A DNA stretch of 64,000 nucleotides, taken from Podaxis mareebaensis (taxonomy: Eukaryota; Basidiomycota; Agaricomycetes; Agaricales; Agaricaceae). Position 1 is the stretch's first letter, and each line of letters begins with the position of its first letter. The notes beneath the pieces are model-generated. The model saw nothing but the letters and a program-made list of their open reading frames with translations. It ran no database searches and was not told the DNA's origin. The stretch lies in contig JAEUWP010000436.1 in the NCBI GenBank assembly GCA_018524725.1, positions 372,001-436,000 on the forward strand, read 5' to 3'. Shown here piece by piece: positions 22,632 through 35,700 of this stretch. The translations under genes were made by a program, and so were the position numbers.

Positions 22632-24526
22632 GCACTGGCGCTATGAGCGGGTTTTTCGTTTATAGATTTGATGTGTGGGACGCTACGATACCATAATGGC
22701 AATAATTCTGGGCTCTTTATCCCAGTTTATGGCCTTTTCATGACATGACAGCGTAAAGGATCTATGTTGCAACCGGGTACCCGTTTAGCAGCGTAAATTG
22801 CGTCCTTCTGCCGCTGTAGGCGTTTGTGGGCGCTCTGCGTTCCGGTGCAATTCCGAGTTAGAATCACGACCAACTATGCTCTGACTTGAATGCTGTTGAG
22901 TCTCTTACGCAGATCCTCTGAAACACACAACTTGAATGTTAGGGGCCCATTACATTCGTCCTTCTATTTGTCCTAAAGTAGTTCAAGGAAAGTAATATTG
23001 ATTCCAAGGTTGATATTCCTCCTAAGGGTCAAGAACAAGCAGTACTAAGCGCTCAGCTTTAAGCTTACGCTGGCAATTGGAAACAGCTCAACATCTCTCT
23101 CATGGATCGCCACAAAAGCTGTGCCAAGCGGCAGCATGACTGCCCTATGTAGATTTTCCCATTCTGGATGCACTTCTGTAGATCTTTCTATCTCAACACT
23201 ACCTCGGATTATCTATGCAAGAAACACGGAGCAAAAGGCTAATAAAAGCACCATCCGAGCATTAACTTGGGTTGAAACAGTCCTGAGGTCTCTGCAAGGA
23301 AACGATTGAGCTCTTTAATACAAGGCATCGATATCGAGAGTTACATTGATGAAGAGGGTTAATCAATGCAGGCGATGAGGTCCGGACCTCCGATATATCC
23401 AGACCACTGAAAAGACTAGATATTGAAGGTGCTGGCTCGGGAACTCACTCAGGACTGGTGGAAGGGGAGCACTGGTAGAATTCTCTTCGCCAACTTGACG
23501 GAACTCTGGCTTTGGCTCCCGTGATCCACCATGAACGTGCAACATGATGCAGGCTCCTGGCACTTCGAGATGCTTGAAAGAGGAAGGTTGTGTCGTTTTG
23601 GTGTACCTTTTCCCAAGGGAGCAAGTTAACCTCCGCTAAACCTGGCTAGGTATATCAAATTGACGGGTTATGGAATGCAGGAGACATGCTGTTGACGCAT
23701 GATGCTACATGCTCTGTGTCAGGCATCATTATGTAGATGTTTAATTCACTGGCGCAGAAACTGAGACCCTCTACGGAAGTCCAGGGATATGGAAGAGACA
23801 ATGTCTGCCAATGAATTAAATACATATATCGTACACACTGCAGTGGCGAGGTCAAAGTAGTACATTATGCAGTGAACTCGAAGTCGTTCTCAGCCATCCC
23901 GATAGATTTGTCCGCTGCCGTACCGCGGGAGCGCCAAAATGTGAAGGGAAACCTAGAGTCCAAAACCTTCTATGCATCATGTAAGGCGGCGCAGATGCGA
24001 AAAGGTTTCTCGGTACTGTAAAGCCCGTGCAACTGTGATCTTCCAAAGTTCCCGAGCCAGAGGCGGTTAATATTGGTTACCCATTCCAAGAAGGATGGAC
24101 CGTTTTAAGCCTGTTGATTGTGGTGTGGCAGGAGAACAAGAACAAGCTTAGTTGTAGTTACGCTATAATGTAATGCTGTAATCTTCTCGTGGTAGTGGCC
24201 TCAGAGTCCTTGATGCACGAGGAACAAGGGCGTTGGAAATAAGAGGGTTTGAACATCTCAGGTAAGCCTGAAACTCGACAGGCGGCACGGTGTTTAGGAA
24301 GTCCATTCGTGGTAAGTACCCCAATGCTCCTGATAGGGACCGCGGAAGCGTAGAAGTGGGAGTAATTTGACCACGAGGCCTTCTAGGTCCGCCGAGCCTG
24401 AGGTAATGATACGTGCCGGTGATGACTTTGTCGATGACGAACAGATGGCGAATATCGTGTGTGGGGCGGGGATCGGAAGGGGGAAAAGGGGGTGATTGCG
24501 GAAGGAGCATATCCACGGTTGTCATG
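22632..24526. other. Spacer between convergent genes, holds candidate MITE
   Basis: About 1.9 kb between the RER1 stop and the IMPACT-domain gene stop. Apart from 3' UTRs it contains a candidate short inverted-repeat element (23432-24060). No coding region is recognised. Confidence 0.5.
23432..24060. mobile_element. Candidate MITE-like element, 629 bp
   Basis: The two ends are perfect 14-bp inverted repeats: CTGGCTCGGGAACT on the left and its complement on the right. The interior has no open frame resembling a transposase. Flanking bases (AAGGTG / AGGCGG) give only an imperfect 5-bp target-site duplication (AGGTG/AGGCG), so boundaries are tentative. The same end sequence recurs at three other non-coding sites in the window, as expected if a family of short elements or solo ends is present. 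Confidence 0.45.
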
Positions 24527-25473
24527 TTATTTCTCTACACTGCTCTTCGAGTTGCGCAATTCGCTTATCGAATTCTTCACCCACTTGACAGCATTTTCAC
24601 GAGCTTTAATCAACCGACGTGCCCTTGTGAGGTCGATCGAAGAATAATCTGGTTTCTTCTTCTCAGTTTGCTCTGCACCGTCCTGGCCAGAAAGCCCTTT
24701 CGACGGTGATGGCGAAGATTGCGACTCGGGGTTACTGGTCCCAGGAACAGCCTGTTGGAGCGTCCTGAGTTCTTCTCGAAGCCCTTCCAAAAGAACATCC
24801 AAAGTTTCGAGAGTGGTGACAGACTCCCGAAGCTCCTCAGAGCGTTTGAAGGCTCTACAAACTTCCGCAGTGCAGGTTTCGATGTGATCAAACCTCGAGG
24901 GGCCAAGAAGCGTTCCACCATACCTGCGGCGCGGCACCCCCACGGCCCAAGAGCCCAAGAGCCCAATTAGCATAAACGGGCATGAGAGAAAGAAGTACAA
25001 GAATGCATTCATGAGCGACAAAATCCATTTTGAATAGACCCCGTAAACTGGACTTACCAGCGACTAACGATCACCACAGCATCGATAGCAGCTAGGCTTC
25101 GCATGACTTTCAGAACCCTATCCCCAGCCCATCTCTCGCCATCATCCATACTCCCTTCGGCCAACTCAAACTCCTCTGGTCCCCCCAAACCCGTGTGCCC
25201 AGGTTTCACCGCCATACACCTCCACGCAGCGATCTCATGCGTAGCCTTCCTATTTCCATGTAGGACATGCTTGGCGTATTTTGTGTGTGCTTTCGCCTGT
25301 TCTGGGGAGGTGGCAGTGAATATGTTGGCGATGAATGTGGAGCCTCGGTCACGGATCTCGGCTGAAGTCGCGATAGGTTGCGGTGACGCTGTTTGTGATG
25401 TCGACGATGTAAGGTAGGAGTCGATTGTGTTTAAAGGGGCTGAGGGATTGGCTCGGGGTTGGGAGTCCGACAT
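24527..25473 (-). CDS. UPF0029/IMPACT-domain protein
   Basis: Predicted 270-residue protein with an IMPACT N-terminal-type (UPF0029, YigZ-like) domain. Exons are 25058-25473 and 24527-24923, joined over a 134-bp intron, the longest intron in its neighbourhood. The start is MSDSQPRANPS; upstream in-frame methionines precede an unconserved stretch. The domain covers residues ~45-155: EIRDRGSTFIANIF, HEIAAWRCMA, DDGERWAGDRVLKVM, AIDAVVIVSRWYGGTLLGPSRF and HIETCTAEVCRAF. The intron splits the signature W-Y-G-G motif inside the Trp codon. A charged C-terminal region with a likely coiled coil follows. Yeast Yih1 and mammalian IMPACT also carry an N-terminal RWD domain, which I do not see here, so a role in Gcn1/Gcn2 control cannot be assumed. 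Confidence 0.85.
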
Positions 25474-25657
25474 GTAGAGTCGGTGGAAGGAGCATACGTC
25501 ATCCCCAGACTCGTCCAAATAAATAATTGCCAATGTGCTCTCACTACGCAATATCATTACAGTATTGAAGGTAGTTTCATGTAAGTCCCAGAGCCACAAG
25601 AATTGCTGTTGTCAACTATCACCCAAAAGGAAGGAAATGAATTTCAGTGTTCAAAAC

Positions 25658-28600
25658 TTAATACCACTGCCCGTAAGATCCCTGTCTTGAATGGTTACTC
25701 GGGTATGCCTGGTGTTGACCACCAACTCCTCCACCTCCAGCACTCCAACTCGAGTAATGCCGTGGTCCTTGGGAATTTTGATAACCTTGTTGACCATGCC
25801 CAGAAAGCTGTGGATACGAGGCTCGATTTGGTGGATACTGGTAATACCCATGGCCAGTCGGTGGTCGATACTCTGTTTCTGAGCTCAGAAGCCCATGTCG
25901 CTCTTGTTGCTGGATACCGCTGGACGTCCGACTCATTCTGCTCAGCCGCGCTTGTTGCCTTGGTCTTGGACTTCCCTCATAAGGCGGAGGTGCAGTAGTA
26001 GTCTCCCAGTCGACTTCGTCGAAGTCTCGTGCATATAATGCTGGGTCGTATTCCAAATCGTTCTATCACAACACTCAGGCGAAAGCAATGACATAGTCAC
26101 AAAGCTCACTCACCTGGTCGACACCTCGGAACAAAACATCGAACAATACTTGTGTGACAACGTCCAGGCTGAATCCAGTACCAGGAGATGGAGGCGCGGC
26201 AGAAGGAGGTGCAGAGCCAGGCGCAGAACCCAAACTCCTGAACCCACTTCCCTGCGAAGGCTGATGATGGATGAAGGGTTTTTCTTCCTCCTCTTCCTCA
26301 ATCCTGCCCTTATACACTTCCCTTAACAATGGCATCATATTCTGGTGTAACATCGGTGTAAACAGTTCCCCGTTTAATGCTGGGTGTCCGAACCTCCTCT
26401 CCAATTTGTGGAACATAGCATCTGCGTTGGCGGAGTATGATGCTATCGATGCAAGATCTTCTTGTCGAGGGATAAAGAACCTGAAGTGGCGGAGGTAGGC
26501 GCGGTGGATGTACACTTTGAAGCCTAATATCATGAGCACGGAAGGGACCGTCAGAAGGGTTTCTTTAAGTGCGAAGTCGTATTGAAGGCCAATTGCTAAG
26601 GCAGAGGTTTATATCAACGAGAATGGAAGTGCCATAGGGTGGACACTCACTGAGAATCATCAAGAGTTGCATGAAAATGGCACAGGACAGCAGACGGTTG
26701 ACGACAACGTTCCACAGACGCTATAGCGCGGATAACTATCAGTATTAGTCTGATATGTACAAATTGTGTGCTTACACCACCAGTTTCCGCTTGGGTGACG
26801 AAGATGTAGATAAGCTGGTACTTGTAGACCCAAGAGGTTGTCCAGAACACCAACGCGGCAGCCAAAGCCACCAGAGGTGCCAAGGGTGCGAAGAGGAGGC
26901 CCACGGCCGCACAAAACAACTGTCTGTTTTCAGAACGGGTCTATTAAGGTGAATAAATCAGACTTACAAGATTCGAACTGAGAGATGATATGTGAGTAGG
27001 GAGGAGACATAGAGGGTCGAGATATCTTACTAGTAAATCGCATATTCGAAAGTAGGAGGTTTCGTCCATTCACGAATGTCACGTGGCGTCCGCCCAAAGA
27101 AACTGAGTATGAAGTCCGGTGGGTTTCTGGTACTAAGTGCAGAAGGATGTGTACGCACTGGGTTTTCAGAGGGATCCAGATAAGACTAGGGAGTTGAGTG
27201 AGGTCAATCAGGGTCAAGAGGCCGCGAAGACTAATAGCGATTAGCTCGAGTTCAGCGAGTTCAACGAGTGACATACGGGAACCACTTCAACCAATACGCG
27301 GCCTGATTAACGTAGGTGCGACTGATATTACGAGGGAGCTCTGTTGCTTTTGTCAGAACATTCCTGAAGGGAAAAAAATGGCCAGATACATACGATCGAA
27401 CTTCGAAAACACTGTAGACAGCTTAGCGCCCGGCGACCCCAGAACCCTAATAATGTCCAACACCAGATCTAAGCCACACGTCAGCACTCTTCGGATACGA
27501 ATAATCGGCATTAACGCACTGAACCCGACACCAATCAACGTAAAAATTAACAACTGGCTGATAACCAAAAATGCAAAATATCGCGCGATGACAGCGCGAT
27601 CTAAATGTGAATGTGTGAATGCTCCCATGTATTTTGACAGTCGGCGCATGATCCTCGGAAGGAAGAATGTGGTTACGCCAGCTGCGAGGGGGGGAAGGGT
27701 GGCAGATGCGACTGTATATGACCATGGTGATGATTGGGACCAAGTTATTAGGAAGGGTATATATCCGGTTTCTGTGATCTGGGGTAGATACCACTTAGAG
27801 ATAAATCATAGTTGTGATGTGAAGAGACGTACGACGTCCAAGTTGGCGAGAGTTGCTGCGAAGAAGAGGGGTACAAGACTCAGGATGCAGATCAAGACCA
27901 GCCACAGGAACCCAATAAGCTTCTTCCATACTCTCATTCCTCGCGTTTCTGTGATGTTGGACCATATCTATTGCTTGAGGTTAGTCAAAATTGGCTTGCC
28001 AAAGTGAAGCATTTTCGTACAATATCGCGAGGATTTGGAGCCAGTTCAATGTCCACACCTCTGGGATGCTTTCCAGATAACGCCTTGGCTACGATGTGAG
28101 CGTAGGGAACGGCAGCTAAGGAGGCGAAACCATAGTTGGTCGGTTGGCGTGTATCGATGCGCGCACGATACTCGTTGATAGTGGCTTCAGTTTTTCGTAG
28201 CTTATTCCTGTAAAGACTCAGTTAATGTTGACTATGTCATATGCGGGAAAGACGTACGTATAGAACGTGATAGCATCCTTTTTCTCTCCACCAAAACACC
28301 AACAACCTCCAACGCGTATTGTTGGCCTCTTCTTTCCTAACCTCCCTTTCCTCAGGTACTTTACTAGAACGCGTTCAAGCTCCCTGACTGTATCGTTATG
28401 ATACTCGATCAACTCAGGCAACTTGCCTACGTTCCTGCCTATGTGTACCGCAGTTGCAGGATAAGGCATGTTGACTGCAGCCAGGATACTATTAATGCCC
28501 TGGTCGGATTGGAACCGTGGAGGTACTTGAGTTATACAAAGAGTTCTGGCGTAGAAGGAGTGAAGGTATTCTGACGAGTGGAACCACTGTGTGCGTAACT

Positions 28601-29238
28601 CCAGGATGCCTTTCCAGTGACGATTGACGAAAAAGATGACCAGAAGAGTAATGAAGTAGGTGAGACCAACATGTGCATAGAGCATGGGGCCTTTCACATC
28701 TCTGATGCTCATAGCACTGAGAACGTTCATGTTCTTGGGTCGGTTTTGGATGTTGTAGACGTAGTCAATGGGCACGAGTACTCCGCAAGCGACTACTGCA
28801 ATGATCAGGAAAAGCCATCGGAGGAGTCGGACGAAGCGAAGAAAGACGACGCCATCGACACCGATCTTGTAAACAAGTTCTGGGTCCTTGGTGCGTATGA
28901 GAGGGGGAACCCAACCGAAGAAGCTGCTGGTGATTCGAGGGGGGGCTTTGTCGCCTCCATGGTACTTGACTTTTGGTTGGTAGATGATCTAGTGGATATT
29001 GAGCTTCTGTGGATCACAAACAGCCCTTGTATGCGCACCTTGTTGCTCGGCCGGAGTAAATTGAAGGCAAAGATCGTAACGAACTGTAACAAGGTTAGAG
29101 CAAGGAGTATGATAAGGGTGGAGCTCGACTTACGGAAAAAGCACCCATCAAAACCCACTGTAGACCAACTGCAGTGGGCTCCAGTTTCCTGCCAGCATCG
29201 AAAACTTCCTGGAAGCCATCGGTATCGATGCGGACCAT
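25658..29238 (-). CDS. CSC1/OSCA-like (DUF221) channel, second paralogue
   Basis: Full-length paralogue (951 residues) of the channel gene at the window start, in opposite orientation. Exons: 29134-29238, 29039-29083, 28258-28988, 28021-28207, 27833-27967, 27520-27778, 27394-27468, 27277-27340, 27159-27230, 27031-27102, 26968-26977, 26776-26919, 26651-26720, 26114-26595 and 25658-26062. The first membrane segment lies in exons 1-2 (GLQWVLMGAFSFVTIFAF). The cytosolic loop carries YHNDTVRELERVLVKYL. The pore-bearing region includes YMGAFTHSHLDRAVIARYF and LLFAPLAPLVALAAALVFW, and the end of the fold FGHPALNGELFTPMLH. Most intron positions match the first copy, including a 10-nt microexon. One intron is missing (between LSK and YMGAF) and one is extra, in the tail (after GVDQ). 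The tail is Tyr/Gly/Gln-rich without the SQQW repeats. An in-frame ATG at 29292 is an alternative start. Confidence 0.9.
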
Positions 29239-29728
29239 GGGTGGAAGTGACAGCAAATAAAGCTCTGGGAAAAAGAGCGATGGGCGCTTCACCCTCCGGT
29301 TGTTGTCGATTCCTCGTGGTTTGTGAAACTATGCTGGCAAAAGTGACAAGTAAGGGATTATTGAATGATGCCCCGAGCCAGCATCAGGCACAAAAAGGAA
29401 AGAATTGACAGATCCCGGACGGCATCAGACAGCAGAGGCATTAGTTGGTTAATATTTCGCCCGCAGACCATTTTGCGTCCAGTCCAAAGCCAGTATGAAT
29501 GAAATGAATGGACGTAGGAGGTTCTAGAAGTGAGAACGAGGCTGGTTTCCGTACAAGGTCGTCCAAGTGTGCACCGCAAATGTTAATTCACTGCGCGAAT
29601 GAGTTTTAGCCACTAACATTGGGGGATGTAGCAACTGCATGAATATTCTGATTCTTTGCAGGAGATAAAGAAGATAAACGGTAGAAAAGAGAGAAATTGA
29701 AGAGAAATATCAATTAGGAGCACGTGTC
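29239..29728. promoter_or_regulatory. Divergent promoter region
   Basis: 490 bp between the starts of the CSC1-like gene (-) and the large acidic-protein gene (+). Both promoters should lie here. A purine-rich run occurs at about 29655-29705 and a CACGTG lies at 29721-29726, directly before the ATG at 29729. No further motif is supported. Confidence 0.4.
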
Positions 29729-32700
29729 ATGAATTACATGGCGTCACCCGCGGTTGCAGTCACCTTGACATCTCCACTCGGACGCTCGTACCCTCCTCGC
29801 CTCTCTGGCGTTTCTCTCCGCTGCCCTCGTGCTACCATGGCACACACCTTCAATCCATTAGGTACGCCAGGCTATCCCAGCGCTCCGCACCCAACACCCT
29901 CTTCCAATATCAAACAACAATCCCACCGCTTCAATCCCAAAATACCACGGCCACCGGTCCAAAATCCTTTCGACAAATTTTCCCAAAATGACTTTGACGC
30001 GTGGATTGGAAAGCTTACCGGAGATTTGCAAAAGGCACTCGGTTATGAAGAGGTGGACCAACCTCGGGCCTCGTCTTCTTCAGCTCTTGTAGACCCGCGC
30101 GCCCCGGAATCTGCCCGGCGGGAGGAGGATGACTACCTTGAAGCTGATAGCTATGTGGAAGACTCGTTTGCTGAGGTCAAAGCGCGTCGTGTACTGGACA
30201 AGGGGAAGGCACGCGATCCGAGGGAGGGTCCTGGCCTCGGTCCGAAATACGGAGACAAGGATCAGCCCATCGAAATCGTCTCAGAAGGGGAGGAAGAAGA
30301 GGAGGAGGAGGAAGAAGAGGAGGAGGACCAGATCCTTGAGTTCGAGGGTTCTGGCGCTGAAGGAGAGGAGGAAGAGGGGGAAGGAGAATACGAAGAAGAA
30401 GCAGAGGAGGAAGAGGGGGAAGGAGAATACGAAGAAGAAGCAGAGGAGGAGCCAGAACAAGAGGTGTATGAGGCTGAACAGTCGACTAGAGTTCGAGATG
30501 ATTGGAGTCAGAAGCCGCGGAAGATTGAAGCCGATATAGATGAAGATGAAATGGAGGAGATCGAGCTAGTGCGACCAGACGATGAAGAATTCGAACAGGA
30601 AGGGGAAGAAGGCGAAGGCGAACATGAGAGCTACGAAGGAGAGTATGAAGAGGAGGGTGGTAGGCAAAGCTCAGAAGAAGTCATCGAGTTGTTGTCAGAC
30701 GGTGAAGCTGGTCCCTCTGTCGCAAAACAACACCGGGAGGAGGAAGAAGAGTTCCTTTCCGACGAAGAACCTGCGGGTGCGCGATCTTCTCCTGCTCAAT
30801 TCGATGGGATCCTTGAAGCGACCGAGGAGCAAGACGTGCTGGAGGCTCAGGAAGATGACGAAATGCAGCCCTCCGATGATGATACCTGTAAGTTCTACAT
30901 TTTCTGCGGCGTCATGCAGTACTAAACATGTATGTATTCTAGCTTTCCCTCCTCGTTCTTCCTTCAAGTCGGAAGCAAACAACCTTGTGGATATTCGGGA
31001 TCCTTGGGCTCAAGTTCAGAGATATGCCGAAGACTATTATGCAGGAGGGGAAGTAATCCCTGGCTCCGGAGGTCGTCTCACTGCGCATCATCTTGGGACC
31101 AATGATGACGGGAGTGGCTTTTTGACTCCCGAGGTTGCCAACGCTGAGCTAGAAAAAGAGGATCAAGATCTCGAGGTGGGGGAGGAAGAATTCAGGGACG
31201 AAGAAGAGGCGGAAGGGGTAGAAGAGGACGAAGAAAGGGAAAGCGAGCCCGAGGACTTCGACGAGAATGACCATCTGTTCAACAGACTCCGTCCTCAGAT
31301 AGTCTCGGACATACGGGGCCAACCGCTACACATGGTACCCAACGTTAAAACGTCGGGCCATGGGACTACTGAGGAGCCTATTATGATAGAGTCTGACGAC
31401 GAGTCCGAAGTAAAACTTCCCGTTCGAGAGCCTGAAGAGGAGGAGAAGGAAGGGGAAGAGGAAGATGAACTCGTAGATGAACGGCCAGAGGAACGACCTG
31501 TCCTCGACGTCAAGGTCGAGGGCCAGTTAGCGGTTGCAGAAGCTATCAAGGAAGAAGAGATTCCTGGTGCCGCTCTGGTTGCCGAAGAAGCTCACGAGGA
31601 AGAAACCGTTCCGTTCAAAGAAGCCGAAATCCTCGAGGAAGAGAAGAGGCCGAAGCCACTCGAGCGACGACTTGAGCAAGACGCTCCTCGGGAGCCCCAA
31701 TCGACCATCTTCCCTATGGTTACTGCCTCTATTGAACCCACTGACCATCTTGTCTCCGGATCGGAAATCCCTTCCCTCCCAGATATCTCTCCTCCTCAGA
31801 CCTCCAAACCTCGTGGAGGTGAAATTGGAGCCAGTGAAACAACCGACGCCACTACTGTATTATATGACAACACCGAGATCCCCACCGCCGTTCATGATTC
31901 TCAAGATACTCAAAAAGAAGGTCACATCACCACTCGTAAGTTGTCCTAAACATTCCTTATTTTCCTGTCCTCACCTGTTTGACCCAATGCCTATTAACTG
32001 GAACTTTTTAGAATCTGTTAAAAGTCTAGTGGATTGGGACTTGAATTTCCCTTCGGGGTTCCAGCATCAAGCCCGTGAACCGACGAGTTCCAGTGCAGGT
32101 TCTTTGGCACAGTTGGGCGTTCCAAGTGTGATTTCCGGACTGCTGCATGCGGCGGGATCGCTGATCACATCGAATGCAAATGTCGATGTGGGATTTTTCG
32201 GACACGAAGAGACAGTGTCCCAATTTGGGGTTGGTGCCCACCGAACAGTGCACGCGCAGACACAGACACAGATGCACACCAGCAGAGGGAGTGTTGTGGT
32301 CGAGGAGGTTGTCGACGACGGAGAGGACGAGCTGGATGTGTTCGAGAGACCCGGAGCGTTCCCATTGATGACGAGTGACTTGGAATACCCGGTTGAAGGT
32401 GAACTTGAAGAGGAAGGCATCTCAAGTGGTACGCATTTCCAACTTCATCGTATGTCAGGTTTCTGATGTATCACATTTAGTAGAGACATCGAGGGCATCT
32501 ACACCTAAGCAAGCAGAAGAGCTGGTAATGGCCGAGGGATATGTTATACCCTCTGAAGTCATCGAGGTTGAAGATGATGGTGAGAAGGATCAAGGATCAG
32601 ATGTGAAAATACTTGTGGAGGAGCCAGGAGGTAAGCATTGACACTGGCTCACTTTCACCGGATTTGACTGACGGAAATACGTAGAATATGATACTGGCAC

Positions 32701-35700
32701 ACCCCCTGAAGAGATTGTCATCAATGTCGAAGCGGCCACGCCCTTGCCCCAATCGCAGCCAGACTCGCCAATTCTCGAGGAGGCACATTTTGAGGAGTCG
32801 GCTGCATCGCCCAAACTGGAGATCGAACCTGAAGTTGAAGTGAACGAGGTTTCAGAAACTGCTTCCCCTCCCGTGAATGTGTCACCTCTATCTCAAGAGA
32901 TCGCACGGGAAGGCGAAACGGATGCAGAGCCGGTTGTCATCCACGAAGGGGAAAGCCAAACTGACGTTTCACAGGAGTCGGTGGCCGAACCGGCTGCTGA
33001 AGTCAAAGATGCAGATGTCCCCATCACGGTCGAACGAGAAGACGTAACTCATCCCCAGGAACACGCTTCATTGGAAGAATCGTTCGCATATACCGTTGAA
33101 GAACCCCTGACAGATTCGGAATACCATGCCTCAGAAGTATGTGTTCATCTATGTTCATGCCTTTTCTTGGTTTATTAAAGAATGAACAAAGGGCCTAGAA
33201 CGTGACGTTAGCATCGGCATCGCGAGCGTGCAATCTGATGAGGTCATCCCTCCCGTGATCGTGAAGTGTGACGTTGAGGAGGCTACATCGGATGTTGAAC
33301 CAGAACCAGAGCAAGAGGGTAATCAGTCTGCTGTTTTGGAAACTCAAATTACGGTGGTTGAAGAAGCTGACGTCAAGGATACGCAACCGACAGATCAAGT
33401 TAGGGACGAGGTGAAGGAAACGGAAACAACAGAAATTGAGGAGGTTATTGCTGCTCCTGCTCCTGTCGAGACGCATTCAATCCCCACTCCACCGTTGGAG
33501 ATCGACGACGACGACTACTTCGCGCAACCTGGTAGCCCTGTGATGGCTCCTGCCCTAACCGTACCAAGTCAGACGAGCCTCCCAGTGACTCCCAATGGGA
33601 CTTTGCCCTCAATCATTCAGCTTCCTGGTGCACCCCAAAAGGTGCTTAGCCCCGTCAGCACACCAGGGCCAGGACCGACCCCAGTTTCTATCCCTGTCGA
33701 GCCGGCAGTGTTGAAAGCTCTGAAGACAAACCCCGACTTCTTGAACGGCCTCCTTTCACCTCCTGTCGCTCCTGCTTCCCAAACGCAGCGACCTTCGACT
33801 GCACCCACGACACTGAACAGAGTTGATGATGCTACTCCTCAGCAGCAGCAGTCTAGCACTGACATTCCTCTGTTATCTACGGTGACAGCTCCTGTCCATT
33901 CTCTACTTGAGCCAAGCGGACAGTCTTCAACGAACGGTGTGCCAACCTCCTTCCCGGCCACCACGGTTGCACGACAGCCCACCTTGTTCACAGATCCTTA
34001 CCCGTACAGCCTTTCCACCCCCGGCCCTCAGATTGTAGAGCCAGCGGAGGAAGGCTCAGAGGAGGAAACGGAGCCAGACAACTCCATGACTTCGTCGTCT
34101 TCTGCTGAAAAGGAATCGGATGAAGCTATTTTCAATAATGCGGTGGACCTGAAGTTGCATTACCCCCCAGCAGAATCTACGGAGCAGGCTACTGTAACAC
34201 CGGGAGTGGAAGTGGGAGAGGTCGTGGAGAAGGTATTGGAGATTGAGAAAGAACTGGCGGATATAGAAGCCGAAGCGGACGCTTTGATTGATGAGTACCT
34301 TGTGGATGACCCGGAGTCTGATACGGATGCGGACGGGGAGGCTGATCCAGAATTTGTGGATTTGGAGTCGAGTGTTAGTGCGAGGGCAAGCGAGGAACGG
34401 TCAGTCAAGAACGTCGAAGAAGTGGTAACTAGGAGTGAGGTGGAGGTTAAAGAAAGTCAGGAAGTGTCGGTGAAAGAGACTGAAGAGGTGTCGAAAAAAA
34501 TCGACGAGACGTTGAAGGAGAAAGAAAATGTAGAAGAGGTTGAACAAGATCCATTCAAACTGATGGGCAATGATAGTATGGTGGCTCCCGGGGAAGTTCC
34601 GGATGCGACACCGAGTGATAGGTCGTCTGGCGGAGAAAAGAGTGAAGTTGAAGGTGGTGCGATTGAGCATACGCCATCTCAACGGTGGGTATCACTTGGA
34701 AATGCCAACAAGTTATATTCTAACACCTGTCTTCACAGAGAACCCACAAACGAACGTCCACTTGAATCCCTCCAAGAAAGTCCTGCTGCTGTAGCATCTG
34801 TACCCTCACACGCAGAAGTTGTACCAGCGTCACATCCCCGGCTGCCTGCCATGTCGGGTGATGTACCGGGAACCACTGGTTACGTAGGTGTTGTCCCTTA
34901 CCAAGACGCAGCGGCCGCGTATATGTCCTCCCGGAGTCAGCTTGCTCCTCAACGGCGGACCCAAACTGCATCGCCGGACCTTTTCTCACTTAACCAAGTC
35001 ACTGCACCTGTTTATTCTTTGCAGCAAAGGGAACAACAGGAGACGGCGACCACTCATTTCCCTGAACGTGCCAACGGGGCCGCACAAAAAACTTCTTTGG
35101 TAGGAGCTTCTCAAGATGTCAAACAGCAAGAGACCTTCCCTCCTGTTTCTGAGTCCAAGGCCGAAGGGTCGCCACGCAAGGTTCATGTTTCAGTGGAGGA
35201 CCCTTACAACGCTGATAATGATTCGGACCGCGAACATGAATCCAATGCATCGAGACCTAAGAAGCGGAAGCGTAGTCTCTCCGACGTTTCCAACAGTGAA
35301 CCCCCTTCTACCACTTCAAAGTCGGCTTCGGCAAACAAAGGAAAAGGGAAGACTACTAGCACACGCTCAGTGACTAAGGCCTCCCGCCCTCAGAAAGAGG
35401 GTAGCAAGAAGACAACAAGCCGGAATGTCTTTGGTGGCCCCTGGACCGCTTCCAGGTCGCCCTCTGTTGCCTCCACAATCGTCAGCGAAACCTCATCCCT
35501 TACACAACCCTCACCATCCCACCCTCTTCCAAGCTCTGAGCCTCGGCCATTCCTTCATGCGCATTCCCGACGAAAACGAGGGAGTGTCCCTACCACCGTG
35601 CAGGAGCAATTGCAAAAACAAATGCATAAACCAGCCTCAGGACCTCGTTCCCAGAGTGGGATATTGAGAGCCGAGGACGTCCTCACAAAAGCCCCTTCGA

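Noticed and set aside
24527..25599. Two separate small genes, one with an N-terminal membrane segment
   Set aside because: The hydrophobic stretch is intron sequence. The two pieces join precisely at the WYGG motif into one IMPACT-type gene.
30129..30539. An Arg/Lys-rich frame overlapping the acidic protein
   Set aside because: It is the shifted-frame reading of GAA/GAG codons in the acidic gene.
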